DNA from: Geodermatophilus telluris
GTDB lineage: Bacteria; Actinomycetota; Actinomycetes; Mycobacteriales; Geodermatophilaceae
Direction of reading: 5' to 3'
DNA length: 64,000 nt
NCBI RefSeq assembly: GCF_900102745.1
Contig: NZ_FMZF01000008.1
Coordinates: 157,335 to 221,334, forward strand
The notes beneath the pieces are model-generated. The model ran no database searches. It worked only from the letters and a program-made list of their open reading frames with translations, and was not told the DNA's origin. The translations under genes and the position numbers were made by a program. This document shows positions 24,867-31,568 of this stretch, piece after piece (within the stretch, counting starts at the first letter, position 1; each line of letters opens with the position of its first letter).

Positions 24867-25307
24867 CTAGAGGCTGACGGCGACCGTCGCGGCGAGTTCG
24901 CGGACGGCCTCGAGGTCCTCCCCCGTCGGCGCGCCGGTGAGGGACAGCGGCGCGGCGACCTGCTTCCACCGCAGGGCGCCGGTCACGGTGGCGATGGCCC
25001 GCAGCGCGCCGGCGGTGTCGTCGCCGCCGTGCACGTAGACGCCGAAGGGCAGCCCGACGGTGGCGTCCAGGCACGGGTAGTAGACGGTGTCGAAGAAGTG
25101 CTTGAGCGCCCCGCTCATGTAGCCGATGTTGGCCGGGGTGCCCAGCAGCACGCCGTCGGCAGCCAGCAGGTCGGCCGCCCCGGCCGACAGCGCAGGGCGC
25201 TCGGCCAGCTCGGCCTCCGCCACCATGGCCACGCCCTCGCGGACCGCCTCCAGCACCGCCTGCAGGTTCGGCGAGGGGGTGTGGTGGACGACGAGCAGCC
25301 GCGGCAT
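24867..25307 (-). CDS. Flavodoxin / NADPH-dependent FMN reductase family protein
   Basis: 146-aa flavodoxin-fold protein, probably binding FMN. The phosphate-binding loop is VHHTPSPNLQAVLEAV and the isoalloxazine-contacting loop is LLGTPANIGYMSGALKHFFD, as in the NADPH-dependent FMN reductase/WrbA-like family. Likely roles are quinone or flavin reduction. I choose the ATG at 25307 rather than ATG 25325 because CAGGAT lies exactly 7 nt before it, the same spacing as at other starts in this window. It ends 10 nt upstream of the disulfide reductase start on the same strand, so they may share a transcript. Confidence 0.83.
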   Translation of the reverse strand: MPRLLVVHHTPSPNLQAVLEAVREGVAMVAEAELAERPALSAGAADLLAADGVLLGTPANIGYMSGALKHFFDTVYYPCLDATVGLPFGVYVHGGDDTAGALRAIATVTGALRWKQVAAPLSLTGAPTGEDLEAVRELAATVAVSL

Positions 25308-25378
25308 GCCGCCCATCCTGCCCACGCCCGGCCGCGACCGTCTGGTGCCGCCGGGCGGGCGCTGGTCTGATGGGCCGC

Positions 25379-25975
25379 GTGCCCGGAGCGAACGGCGGCA
25401 GGCCCCTGGTCGGCAGCGTCCTCGCGACGCTGGACGGGCGCGTCGCCGGCGCCTCCGACGCCCCCGAGTGGGCGGTGCCGCACCTGCGCAGCGACGCCGT
25501 CCGCGAGCACCGGGAGCGGCTGCACGCCCCGGCGACGACCGCGCTGCTCGGCGAGGGGGACTTCCTGCGCGCCCGGGAGGCCTGGCCGGCGGTGGCCGGG
25601 GACGCCGCGGCCGACCCCCGCGACCGCGCGTTCGGCGGCTGGCTCGACGGGGTCGAGAAGATCGTCTTCTCCGCCACGATGACCGAGCCGGGGTGGGACA
25701 ACAGCTGGGTGCTCGAGGTCGACCCGTCCCAGGTCGCCTCCCACCTGCGCCGCCGCCGCGGGGGCGACGTCCTCGCGCTCGGCGGCGGCGTCGTCACCCG
25801 GCTGCTCGCCGTCGACGCCCTCGACCGGCTGGCCGTCGTCTGGTGCCCCGAGGTGCTCGGTGCCGGCCCGCGCCTGTTCGACGGGGAGGGCCTCCCCCCT
25901 GCCCGCTGGACGCTCGCCGGGAGCACCGTCTCCGACACCGGCGCGCACTGCGCCGTCTACGACCGCGCGCACTGA
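25379..25975 (+). CDS. RibD C-terminal/dihydrofolate reductase-like protein
   Basis: 198-aa protein of the RibD-C/DHFR-like fold. The N-terminal strand-loop PLVGSVLATLDGRVAG is the family's NADPH/substrate segment. LALGGGVVTRLLAVDALDRLAVV is the dinucleotide-binding GGG motif of RibD-C proteins, followed by PEVLGAGPRLFD. It probably reduces an unknown small molecule; it is not a folate-pathway DHFR. ATG 25370 is an in-frame alternative, but it overlaps the -10-like TCTGAT (25366-25371) that precedes GTG 25379 by 7 nt. A long nested palindrome follows the stop codon. Confidence 0.82.
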   Translation: MPGANGGRPLVGSVLATLDGRVAGASDAPEWAVPHLRSDAVREHRERLHAPATTALLGEGDFLRAREAWPAVAGDAAADPRDRAFGGWLDGVEKIVFSATMTEPGWDNSWVLEVDPSQVASHLRRRRGGDVLALGGGVVTRLLAVDALDRLAVVWCPEVLGAGPRLFDGEGLPPARWTLAGSTVSDTGAHCAVYDRAH

Positions 25976-25990
25976 GCTCCCCGCCGGCGA

Positions 25991-26057
25991 GGCGCCCGGT
26001 GTCGACCTGCTGCGGTCTCGACGCGGTCGAGACCGCAGCATGTCGACGACGGGCGCC
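25991..26057. repeat. 67-bp nested palindrome between convergent genes
   Basis: Three nested perfect inverted segments share one centre: GGCGCCCG with CGGGCGCC (25991-25998, 26050-26057), GTCGAC with GTCGAC (26001-26006, 26042-26047) and a 15-bp core stem (26008-26022 with 26026-26040) around a 3-nt loop GCG. Only single or double unpaired bases separate the blocks. It fills most of the 88-nt gap between two convergent stop codons. It can act as a bidirectional terminator, but the length and near-perfection resemble REP/MITE-like elements. Confidence 0.85.
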
Positions 26058-26063
26058 ACAGGC

Positions 26064-26357
26064 TCAGCCCGGGCCGCGGTGCGCGGCCCACAACTCCGCG
26101 GCGCGGTCGGCGGCTGCCGACACGAGGCCGGCGAGCTCCGGCCGGTCCGGCACGCGGAACGAGACGTAGGCGCCGCGGCCCCCGGCGGTCGGCCGGCCGT
26201 AGGCCTTGGCGGCGAGGGAGCCGTCGGGCAGCAGCCGCACGTTGAGCGTGGTCAGCAGGAACTCCTCGCCGCGCCGCGTGTCGGTCCAGCGCAGCTCCTC
26301 CGGGACCGTCACGTTGATCGCCAGGGCGCTGACCTCGACGTCGACGTCGCTGCTCAT
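26064..26357 (-). CDS. Small hypothetical protein (97 aa)
   Basis: I do not recognise a family. The 97-aa product is predicted soluble and beta-rich at first (VDVEVSALAINVTVPEELRW, EFLLTTLNVRLLPDGSLAAK), with a C-terminal helix (LAGLVSAAADRAAELWAAH). Composition is typical of a real gene in this genome. The ATG at 26357 is the likely start; the frame stays open upstream to 26432 but that part overlaps the promoter area of the divergent acetyltransferase. The 3' end abuts the nested palindrome at 25991-26057. Confidence 0.65.
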   Translation of the reverse strand: MSSDVDVEVSALAINVTVPEELRWTDTRRGEEFLLTTLNVRLLPDGSLAAKAYGRPTAGGRGAYVSFRVPDRPELAGLVSAAADRAAELWAAHRGPG

Positions 26358-26476
26358 GGCGCATGCTGGCACGCCCCCGCGGGCTGCCGCGGGTCCGGCA
26401 CGGATCGCGCGCCCACCGGTCGACGCGCGCACCGTGCCGATCGACCGGCGTCGCGCCGGGCCGCTACCGTCGCGCG

Positions 26477-27055
26477 GTGGGCATCGAGGTCCGGCCGGCC
26501 ACGGCGGAACGCTTCGACGACGTGGCCACGGTGCTCGGGCCGAAGAACCCGGACTCGAGCGTCTGCTGGTGCCTCAGCCACCGCGTCGACTCGCGCACCA
26601 ACCGCGAGCTGGTGGGACCGGCCCGCCGCGAGTACGTCCGGGAGCTCACCGCGCGGCCGGTCGCGCCCGGCGTCCTGGCCTACGACGGCGACGAGGTGGT
26701 CGGCTGGGCGGCCGTCGCGCCGCGGGCGGAGCTGCCCTTCCAGCGCTCGCGGCTGATCCCGCACGTCGACGACCTGCCGGTGTGGTCGCTGTGGTGCGTG
26801 CGCGTGCGCCCCGGCCACCGCGGGCAGGGCGTCGCGCACGCACTGGTCCGCGGGGCCGTCGACCACGCGGCCGCCCACGGCGCGCCCGCCGTCGAGGGCT
26901 ACCCGGCCGACAGCGGGGACCGGCGGGTCGACACGACCATGGCCTACGTCGGCACGCGGAGGCTGTTCGAGGCGGCCGGGTTCACCAAGGCCGCCGACAC
27001 CGACGCCACCGCCGGTGGCTTCCCCCGGGTGCTGATGCGCCGATCCCTCGGCTGA
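26477..27055 (+). CDS. GNAT-family N-acetyltransferase
   Basis: 192-aa acetyltransferase. The acetyl-CoA-binding motif A is LWCVRVRPGHRGQGVAHALV (R/Q-x-x-G-x-G/A type), preceded by the beta-strand EVVGWAAVAPRAELPF and followed by FEAAGFTKAADT, the usual motif B. The N-terminal SVCWCLSHRVDSRTNREL segment with paired Cys residues is seen in a subgroup of actinobacterial GNATs of unknown substrate. GTG 26477 is preceded by TACCGT (26465-26470) with a 6-nt gap, suggesting leaderless expression. A very strong bidirectional terminator follows. Confidence 0.85.
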   Translation: MGIEVRPATAERFDDVATVLGPKNPDSSVCWCLSHRVDSRTNRELVGPARREYVRELTARPVAPGVLAYDGDEVVGWAAVAPRAELPFQRSRLIPHVDDLPVWSLWCVRVRPGHRGQGVAHALVRGAVDHAAAHGAPAVEGYPADSGDRRVDTTMAYVGTRRLFEAAGFTKAADTDATAGGFPRVLMRRSLG

Positions 27056-27057
27056 GC

Positions 27058-27105
27058 CGTCGGCCCGTGGCCGTCCCGGTCGAGCGGGACGGCCACGGGC
27101 CGACG
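27058..27105. terminator. Bidirectional terminator, 21-bp perfect stem
   Basis: Arms 27058-27078 and 27085-27105 are perfectly complementary over 21 bp around a GTCGAG loop. It sits between the convergent stops of the acetyltransferase (27055) and the small minus-strand gene (27116), so it can serve both. Confidence 0.85.
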
Positions 27106-27115
27106 GGTGCGCCGG

Positions 27116-27373
27116 TCAGGTGAAGTCGATCGTCTGGCCCTCCTGGCACGCGAACGCGCGCCGGGTGCCGTGGACGTCGACGAGCGCGCCGAAGTGCTTG
27201 GTCACGCCCGGCGCGGGGTCACGGCCCATGGTGGTGTTGTCGATCCGCACGACCTCACCGACCCGGCTGTCGATGGCGCGCTGCAGGGGGCCGATCACGG
27301 ACGCGGCCTCGGTCCGGTCCTGGTTGCCGTCGCGCAGCGCTCCGTAGACGGCGAAGAGCACGTTGACTGCCAT
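27116..27373 (-). CDS. Small hypothetical protein (85 aa)
   Basis: No family recognised. The 85-aa product begins AVNVLFAVYGALRDGNQDRTEAASVIGPLQ and contains EVVRIDNTTMGRDPAPGVTKHFGALVD, suggesting a small alpha/beta soluble protein. The ATG at 27373 follows GAGGGAGAA, an acceptable ribosome binding site. It is flanked downstream by a strong terminator and upstream by about 110 nt before the stop of the BtuF-like gene, so it could be the last gene of the icmF transcript or stand alone. Confidence 0.7.
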   Translation of the reverse strand: MAVNVLFAVYGALRDGNQDRTEAASVIGPLQRAIDSRVGEVVRIDNTTMGRDPAPGVTKHFGALVDVHGTRRAFACQEGQTIDFT

Positions 27374-27487
27374 TCGGGGTTCTCCCTCGGGTGGGGTGCC
27401 GGCCGCGGAGGTCGCCCGCGGCCCGCGGTTGACGGGTTGCGAGCGGCATCGTCGGCCGCGCGGCGTCATCGCCCCGTCATCCCCGCG

Positions 27488-28243
27488 TCACCGCGGCCCG
27501 AGGGCCTCCAGCAGCTCGGCGCGGGCGGTGGCCAGCGAGGGGCCGTACCAGGTCAGCGCCCGCCCGGACACCAGCACCGACCGCAGCCCGGGGAACGCCT
27601 CCGGGCCGTCGTCGGCGGTGAACGGGTACGGCTCGTCGGGCAGCAGGACGACGTCCGGACCGGCGGCGCGCACGTCGTCCACGGAGACGTGCGGGTAGCG
27701 GTCCTCCCCCGCCCCGAACGCGTTGACCAGGCCCAGGCGCGCCAGCACGTCGCCGGTGAAGGTGCGCGGGCCGACCACCATCCACGGGTCCCGCCAGACC
27801 GGCACGACCACCCGGCGGGACGGCGAGGGCGCCGGCCGGGCCCACTCGCGGGCGGCGTCCGTCAGCCAGGCCGGCTCCGCCACGCCCAGCACCGCGCCGA
27901 ACAGCCGGCGCATCGACGCCAGCGCCTCGTCCACCGTCTCGATGACCGTCACCCACACCGGCACGCCGGCCGCGCGCAGCCGGTCGACGTCGAGTCGGCG
28001 GTTCTCCTCCCGGTTGCAGACCACGAGGTCGGGCTCGAGCGCGGCGATCGCTGCGCGGTCGGGGTTCTTCGTCCCGCGCACCCGGGCGACGTCGAGACCC
28101 GCCGGGTGCGTGCACCATTCGGTCGCGCCCACCAGCCGGTCGGGCACGGTGACCGCCAGCGCCTCGGTGAGCGAGGGCACCAGCGACACCACCCGCCGCG
28201 GCGGCCGGGGCAGGCCGACCTCGGTGCCGAGGTCGTCGATCAC
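27488..28243 (-). CDS. BtuF-like helical-backbone metal/cobalamin receptor without signal peptide
   Basis: 251-aa protein of the periplasmic-binding-protein type III fold (BtuF/helical backbone metal receptor). RVVSLVPSLTEALAV, LVGATEWCTHPAGLDVARVRGTKNPD, LEPDLVVCNREENRRLDVD and GPDVVLLPDEPYPF match BtuF-type vitamin B12 binders. Unlike BtuF it has no signal peptide or lipobox, so it should be cytoplasmic. Its GTG start (28243) overlaps the stop of icmF by 4 nt, tightly coupling it to a B12-dependent mutase. No BtuC/BtuD transporter genes are nearby. A role in cofactor delivery to, or storage for, the mutase is an attractive inference. Confidence 0.82.
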   Translation of the reverse strand: MIDDLGTEVGLPRPPRRVVSLVPSLTEALAVTVPDRLVGATEWCTHPAGLDVARVRGTKNPDRAAIAALEPDLVVCNREENRRLDVDRLRAAGVPVWVTVIETVDEALASMRRLFGAVLGVAEPAWLTDAAREWARPAPSPSRRVVVPVWRDPWMVVGPRTFTGDVLARLGLVNAFGAGEDRYPHVSVDDVRAAGPDVVLLPDEPYPFTADDGPEAFPGLRSVLVSGRALTWYGPSLATARAELLEALGPR

Positions 28244-31200
28244 ACGTTGCGCCGGTACTGGCCGCCCACCTCGAAGAACGCGTCGCTGATCTGGCCCAGC
28301 GAGCACGACCGGACCGCGTCCACCAGCGCCTCGAACACGTTGCCGCCCGAGGTCGCCGCCTCCTGCAGCCGGGCCAGCGCGGCCGGCGCCTCGTCGGCGT
28401 GCCGGGCCTGGAAGTCGGCCAGCCGCTGCAGCTGCGACTGCTTCTCCGCCTCGGTCGCCCGGGCCAGCTCCACCGGCTTCGGCGGGGCCTCGTCGCGGTG
28501 CGGGTCGAGGAACGTGTTGACGCCGACGATCGGCAGCGACCCGTCGTGCTTGCGGTGCTCGTAGAGCATCGACTCGTCCTGGATCTTGCCGCGCTGGTAG
28601 CCGGTCTCCATCGCGCCCAGCACGCCACCGCGCTCGGCGATCCGGTCGAACTCCGCCAGCACCGCCTCCTCGACCAGGTCGGTGAGCTCGTCGACGACCG
28701 CCGAGCCCTGCAGCGGGTTCTCGTTCCCCGCCAGGCCCCACTCCTTGTCGATGATCATCTGGATGGCCAGCGCGCGGCGCACCGAGTGCTCCGACGGCGT
28801 GGTCACCGCCTCGTCGTAGGCGTTGGTGTGCAGCGAGTTGGCGTTGTCGTAGATCGCGCACAGCGCCTGCAGCGTGGTGCGGATGTCGTTGAAGTCCATC
28901 TCCTGCGCGTGCAGCGACCGGCCCGACGTCTGCACGTGGTACTTCAGCTGCTGGGAGCGGGCGTTGGCGCCGTAGCGGTCGCGCATCGCCACCGCCCAGA
29001 TCCGCCGGGCCACCCGGCCGATCACCGTGTACTCGGCGTCCATCCCGTTGCTGAAGAAGAAGCTCAGGTTGGGCGCGAAGTCGTCGATGGCCATGCCGCG
29101 CGCGAGGTAGGCCTCGACGTAGGTGAACCCGTTGGCCAGCGTGAAGGCCAGCTGGCTGATGGGGTTCGCCCCGGCCTCGGCGATGTGGTAGCCGGAGATC
29201 GACACCGAGTAGAAGTTGCGCACCCGGTGCTGGATGAACCACTCCTGGATGTCGGCCATGCAGCGCAGCGCGAACTCGGTGGAGAAGATGCAGGTGTTCT
29301 GGCCCTGGTCCTCCTTGAGGATGTCGGCCTGTACCGTGCCGCGGACGGTGGACAGCACCCAGGCGCGGATCTCGTCGGCCTCGGCCTCGTCGGGCTCGCG
29401 GCCCTCCTCGGCGCGGAAGGCGTCCAGCCGCTGCTCGATCGCGGTGTTCACGAACATGGCGAGGATCGCCGGCGCCGGGCCGTTGATCGTCATCGACACC
29501 GACGTCGTCGGGGCGCACAGGTCGAACCCGTCGTAGAGCGCCCGCATGTCGTCGAGCGTGGCGATCGAGACGCCGGACGTGCCGACCTTGCCGTACACGT
29601 CGGGGCGCGGGTCGGGGTCGCGGCCGTAGAGGGTCACCGAGTCGAACGCCGTCGACAGCCGGGTGGCCTCGTTGCCCGCCGACAGCACCCGGAAGCGCCG
29701 GTTGGTGCGGAACGCGTCGCCCTCGCCGGCGAACATCCGCGCCGGAGCCTCGCCGGCGCGCTTGAACGGGAAGACACCGGCGGTGTACGGGAAGGCGCCG
29801 GGCAGGTTCTCCCGCCGCAGGAAGCGCAGCAGGTCGGCCTGGTCGGTGGTGCGCGGCAGCGCCACCCGCGGCACCTTCGTCCCGGAGAGCGTCTCGCGGG
29901 TCAGCGGCGTGCGGATCTCCCTGCCGCGCACCGTGTAGACGTACTCGTCGCCCGAGTACTGCTCCACCCGCGCCGGCCACTCCTCCAGCAGCGTGCGCAC
30001 CTCGGGCAGCAGCTCCCGGTCGGCGGCCTCCGCCGCCGCGCGGGCGGCGTCGGCCGCCTCCCCGTCGAGCACCTCCGCCGCGGTGGTCAAGTGCTCGCGC
30101 CGGCGGACGACGGCGGCCTGCTCCTCGGTGACCCGGTGGTGCGCGCGGACGGCGTCGGCGACGTCGGCCAGGTACCGCGCCCGCGACGACGGCACCACGC
30201 TGGACAGGCCGGTCGAGGCGCGGACGTCCACCCGCGGCAGCACCCCGGAGCCCGCGGGCAGCCCCTTCTCCACCAGCAGGCGCAGCAGCTCCTGGTACAG
30301 CGCGGTGACGCCGTCGTCGTCGAAGCGGGCGGCGCTGGTGCCGAACACCGGCATCTGCTCCCACGGCTGCCCGAACGCCTCCCGGTTGCGCACCATCTGC
30401 CGGGCGACGTCGCGGCGGGCGTCCTCGGCACCGCGGCGCTCGAACTTGTTGATCGCGACGACGTCGGCGAGGTCGAGCATGTCGATCTTCTCGAGCTGCG
30501 ACGCGGCGCCGAACTCCGGCGTCATGACGTAGAGCGACACGTCGCTGAACGGCACGATCGCCGCGTCGCCCTGGCCGATGCCCGGCGTCTCCACGACGAC
30601 CAGGTCGAAGCCGGCCGCCTTCACCGCGGCGAGCACGTCGTCGAGGTGCTCGGGCACCTGCGCGCCGGCGGAGCGGGTGGCCATCGAGCGGAAGAAGGTG
30701 TGCGAGCCCTCGCCGGACTCCAGCGCGTTCATCCGGATCCGGTCGCCGAGCAGCGCGCCGCCACCGCGCCGGCGGGTGGGGTCGATGGCGAGGACGGCGA
30801 CGCGGAGCTTGTCCTCCTGGTCGCGGCGCAGCCGGCGCAGCAGCTCGTCGGTGAGCGAGGACTTGCCCGAGCCGCCGGTCCCGGTGATGCCCAGCACCGG
30901 GACGGTGCGCGCGGCGGCGGCCTCGCGGACGCGGACGGCCAGCCCCTCGTCGGCGCCCGCCTCCAGCACCGTGATCGCCCGGGCGAGCGCGCGCGGGTCG
31001 CCGGTGAGCAGCGCGTCGGCGTCGGGGCGCTCGGCGGTCAGGTCGACGTCGCAGGCGCGGATCAGCTCGTTGATCATCCCGGGCAGGCCGAGGCGGGCGC
31101 CGTCCTCGGGGCTGAAGATGCGCACGCCCTTCTCGCGGAGCGCCGCGATCTCCTCGGGCACGATCACGCCCCCGCCGCCGCCGAACACCTGCACGTGCGA

Positions 31201-31476
31201 CGCGCCGGCCTCGGCCAGCCGGTCGACCAGGTAGCCGAAGTACTCGACGTGCCCGCCCTGGTAGGAGGAGATGGCCACCCCCTGGACGTCCTCCTCCAGC
31301 GCGGCGCGGACGACGGCGTCGACGCTGCGGTCGTGCCCGAGGTGCACCACCTCCGCGCCCTGGCTCTGCAGCAGCCGCCGCATGACGTTGATCGCCGCGT
31401 CGTGCCCGTCGAACAGGCTCGCCGCGGTGACGAACCGGACGGGGTGGACGGGCGCGTGCAGCTCCGCGGAGGCCAT
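28240..31476 (-). CDS. icmF: Fused isobutyryl-CoA mutase IcmF
   Basis: 1078-aa adenosylcobalamin-dependent mutase interconverting isobutyryl-CoA and n-butyryl-CoA. Domains run in IcmF order: B12-binding domain (1-145; DGHDAAIN at 23-30 includes the lower-ligand His), MeaB-like G-protein chaperone (about 190-500; P-loop GTGGSGKSS at 199-207), linker, and the substrate TIM barrel (about 530-1078). The barrel motif FPYTAGVFPFK has Phe where methylmalonyl-CoA mutase has Tyr, marking an isobutyryl-CoA-type enzyme. Length is normal for IcmF. The start at ATG 31476 is supported by a TACCGT hexamer 6 nt upstream (leaderless) with a -35 element; the in-frame start at 31512 is rejected. The gene is translationally coupled to the BtuF-like gene. 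Confidence 0.94.
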   Translation of the reverse strand: MASAELHAPVHPVRFVTAASLFDGHDAAINVMRRLLQSQGAEVVHLGHDRSVDAVVRAALEEDVQGVAISSYQGGHVEYFGYLVDRLAEAGASHVQVFGGGGGVIVPEEIAALREKGVRIFSPEDGARLGLPGMINELIRACDVDLTAERPDADALLTGDPRALARAITVLEAGADEGLAVRVREAAAARTVPVLGITGTGGSGKSSLTDELLRRLRRDQEDKLRVAVLAIDPTRRRGGGALLGDRIRMNALESGEGSHTFFRSMATRSAGAQVPEHLDDVLAAVKAAGFDLVVVETPGIGQGDAAIVPFSDVSLYVMTPEFGAASQLEKIDMLDLADVVAINKFERRGAEDARRDVARQMVRNREAFGQPWEQMPVFGTSAARFDDDGVTALYQELLRLLVEKGLPAGSGVLPRVDVRASTGLSSVVPSSRARYLADVADAVRAHHRVTEEQAAVVRRREHLTTAAEVLDGEAADAARAAAEAADRELLPEVRTLLEEWPARVEQYSGDEYVYTVRGREIRTPLTRETLSGTKVPRVALPRTTDQADLLRFLRRENLPGAFPYTAGVFPFKRAGEAPARMFAGEGDAFRTNRRFRVLSAGNEATRLSTAFDSVTLYGRDPDPRPDVYGKVGTSGVSIATLDDMRALYDGFDLCAPTTSVSMTINGPAPAILAMFVNTAIEQRLDAFRAEEGREPDEAEADEIRAWVLSTVRGTVQADILKEDQGQNTCIFSTEFALRCMADIQEWFIQHRVRNFYSVSISGYHIAEAGANPISQLAFTLANGFTYVEAYLARGMAIDDFAPNLSFFFSNGMDAEYTVIGRVARRIWAVAMRDRYGANARSQQLKYHVQTSGRSLHAQEMDFNDIRTTLQALCAIYDNANSLHTNAYDEAVTTPSEHSVRRALAIQMIIDKEWGLAGNENPLQGSAVVDELTDLVEEAVLAEFDRIAERGGVLGAMETGYQRGKIQDESMLYEHRKHDGSLPIVGVNTFLDPHRDEAPPKPVELARATEAEKQSQLQRLADFQARHADEAPAALARLQEAATSGGNVFEALVDAVRSCSLGQISDAFFEVGGQYRRNV

Positions 31477-31482
31477 GGCTGC

Positions 31483-31526
31483 ACGGTAGGCGGGATTTAG
31501 TAGGACGTCCAACTACCCGCGGGTAG
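31483..31526 (-). promoter_or_regulatory. icmF leaderless promoter with operator palindromes
   Basis: On the minus strand, TTGGAC (31512-31507) and TACCGT (31488-31483) are 18 nt apart, and the hexamer ends 6 nt before the icmF ATG. TAGTAGGACGTCCAACTA (31498-31515) is an 18-bp palindrome with one mismatched pair and covers the -35. A second, perfect palindrome CTACCCGCGGGTAG (31513-31526) abuts it. A repressor bound here would block icmF and could also affect the divergent phosphatase gene. Confidence 0.7.
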
Positions 31527-31568
31527 CACCGGTGTGTCCCCGCTCCCCGGCCGGGGCACGGGGAGACG

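Noticed and set aside
26363..26476. Upstream extension of the GNAT acetyltransferase
   Set aside because: The frame is open, but TACCGT with the usual 6-nt spacing precedes GTG 26477, and the extra part overlaps the start of the divergent gene.
28399..31500. A 1033-codon open frame antisense to icmF
   Set aside because: Shadow of the high-G+C icmF coding sequence; composition (Arg, Val, Gly, His repeats) is that of reverse reading, with no domain signature.
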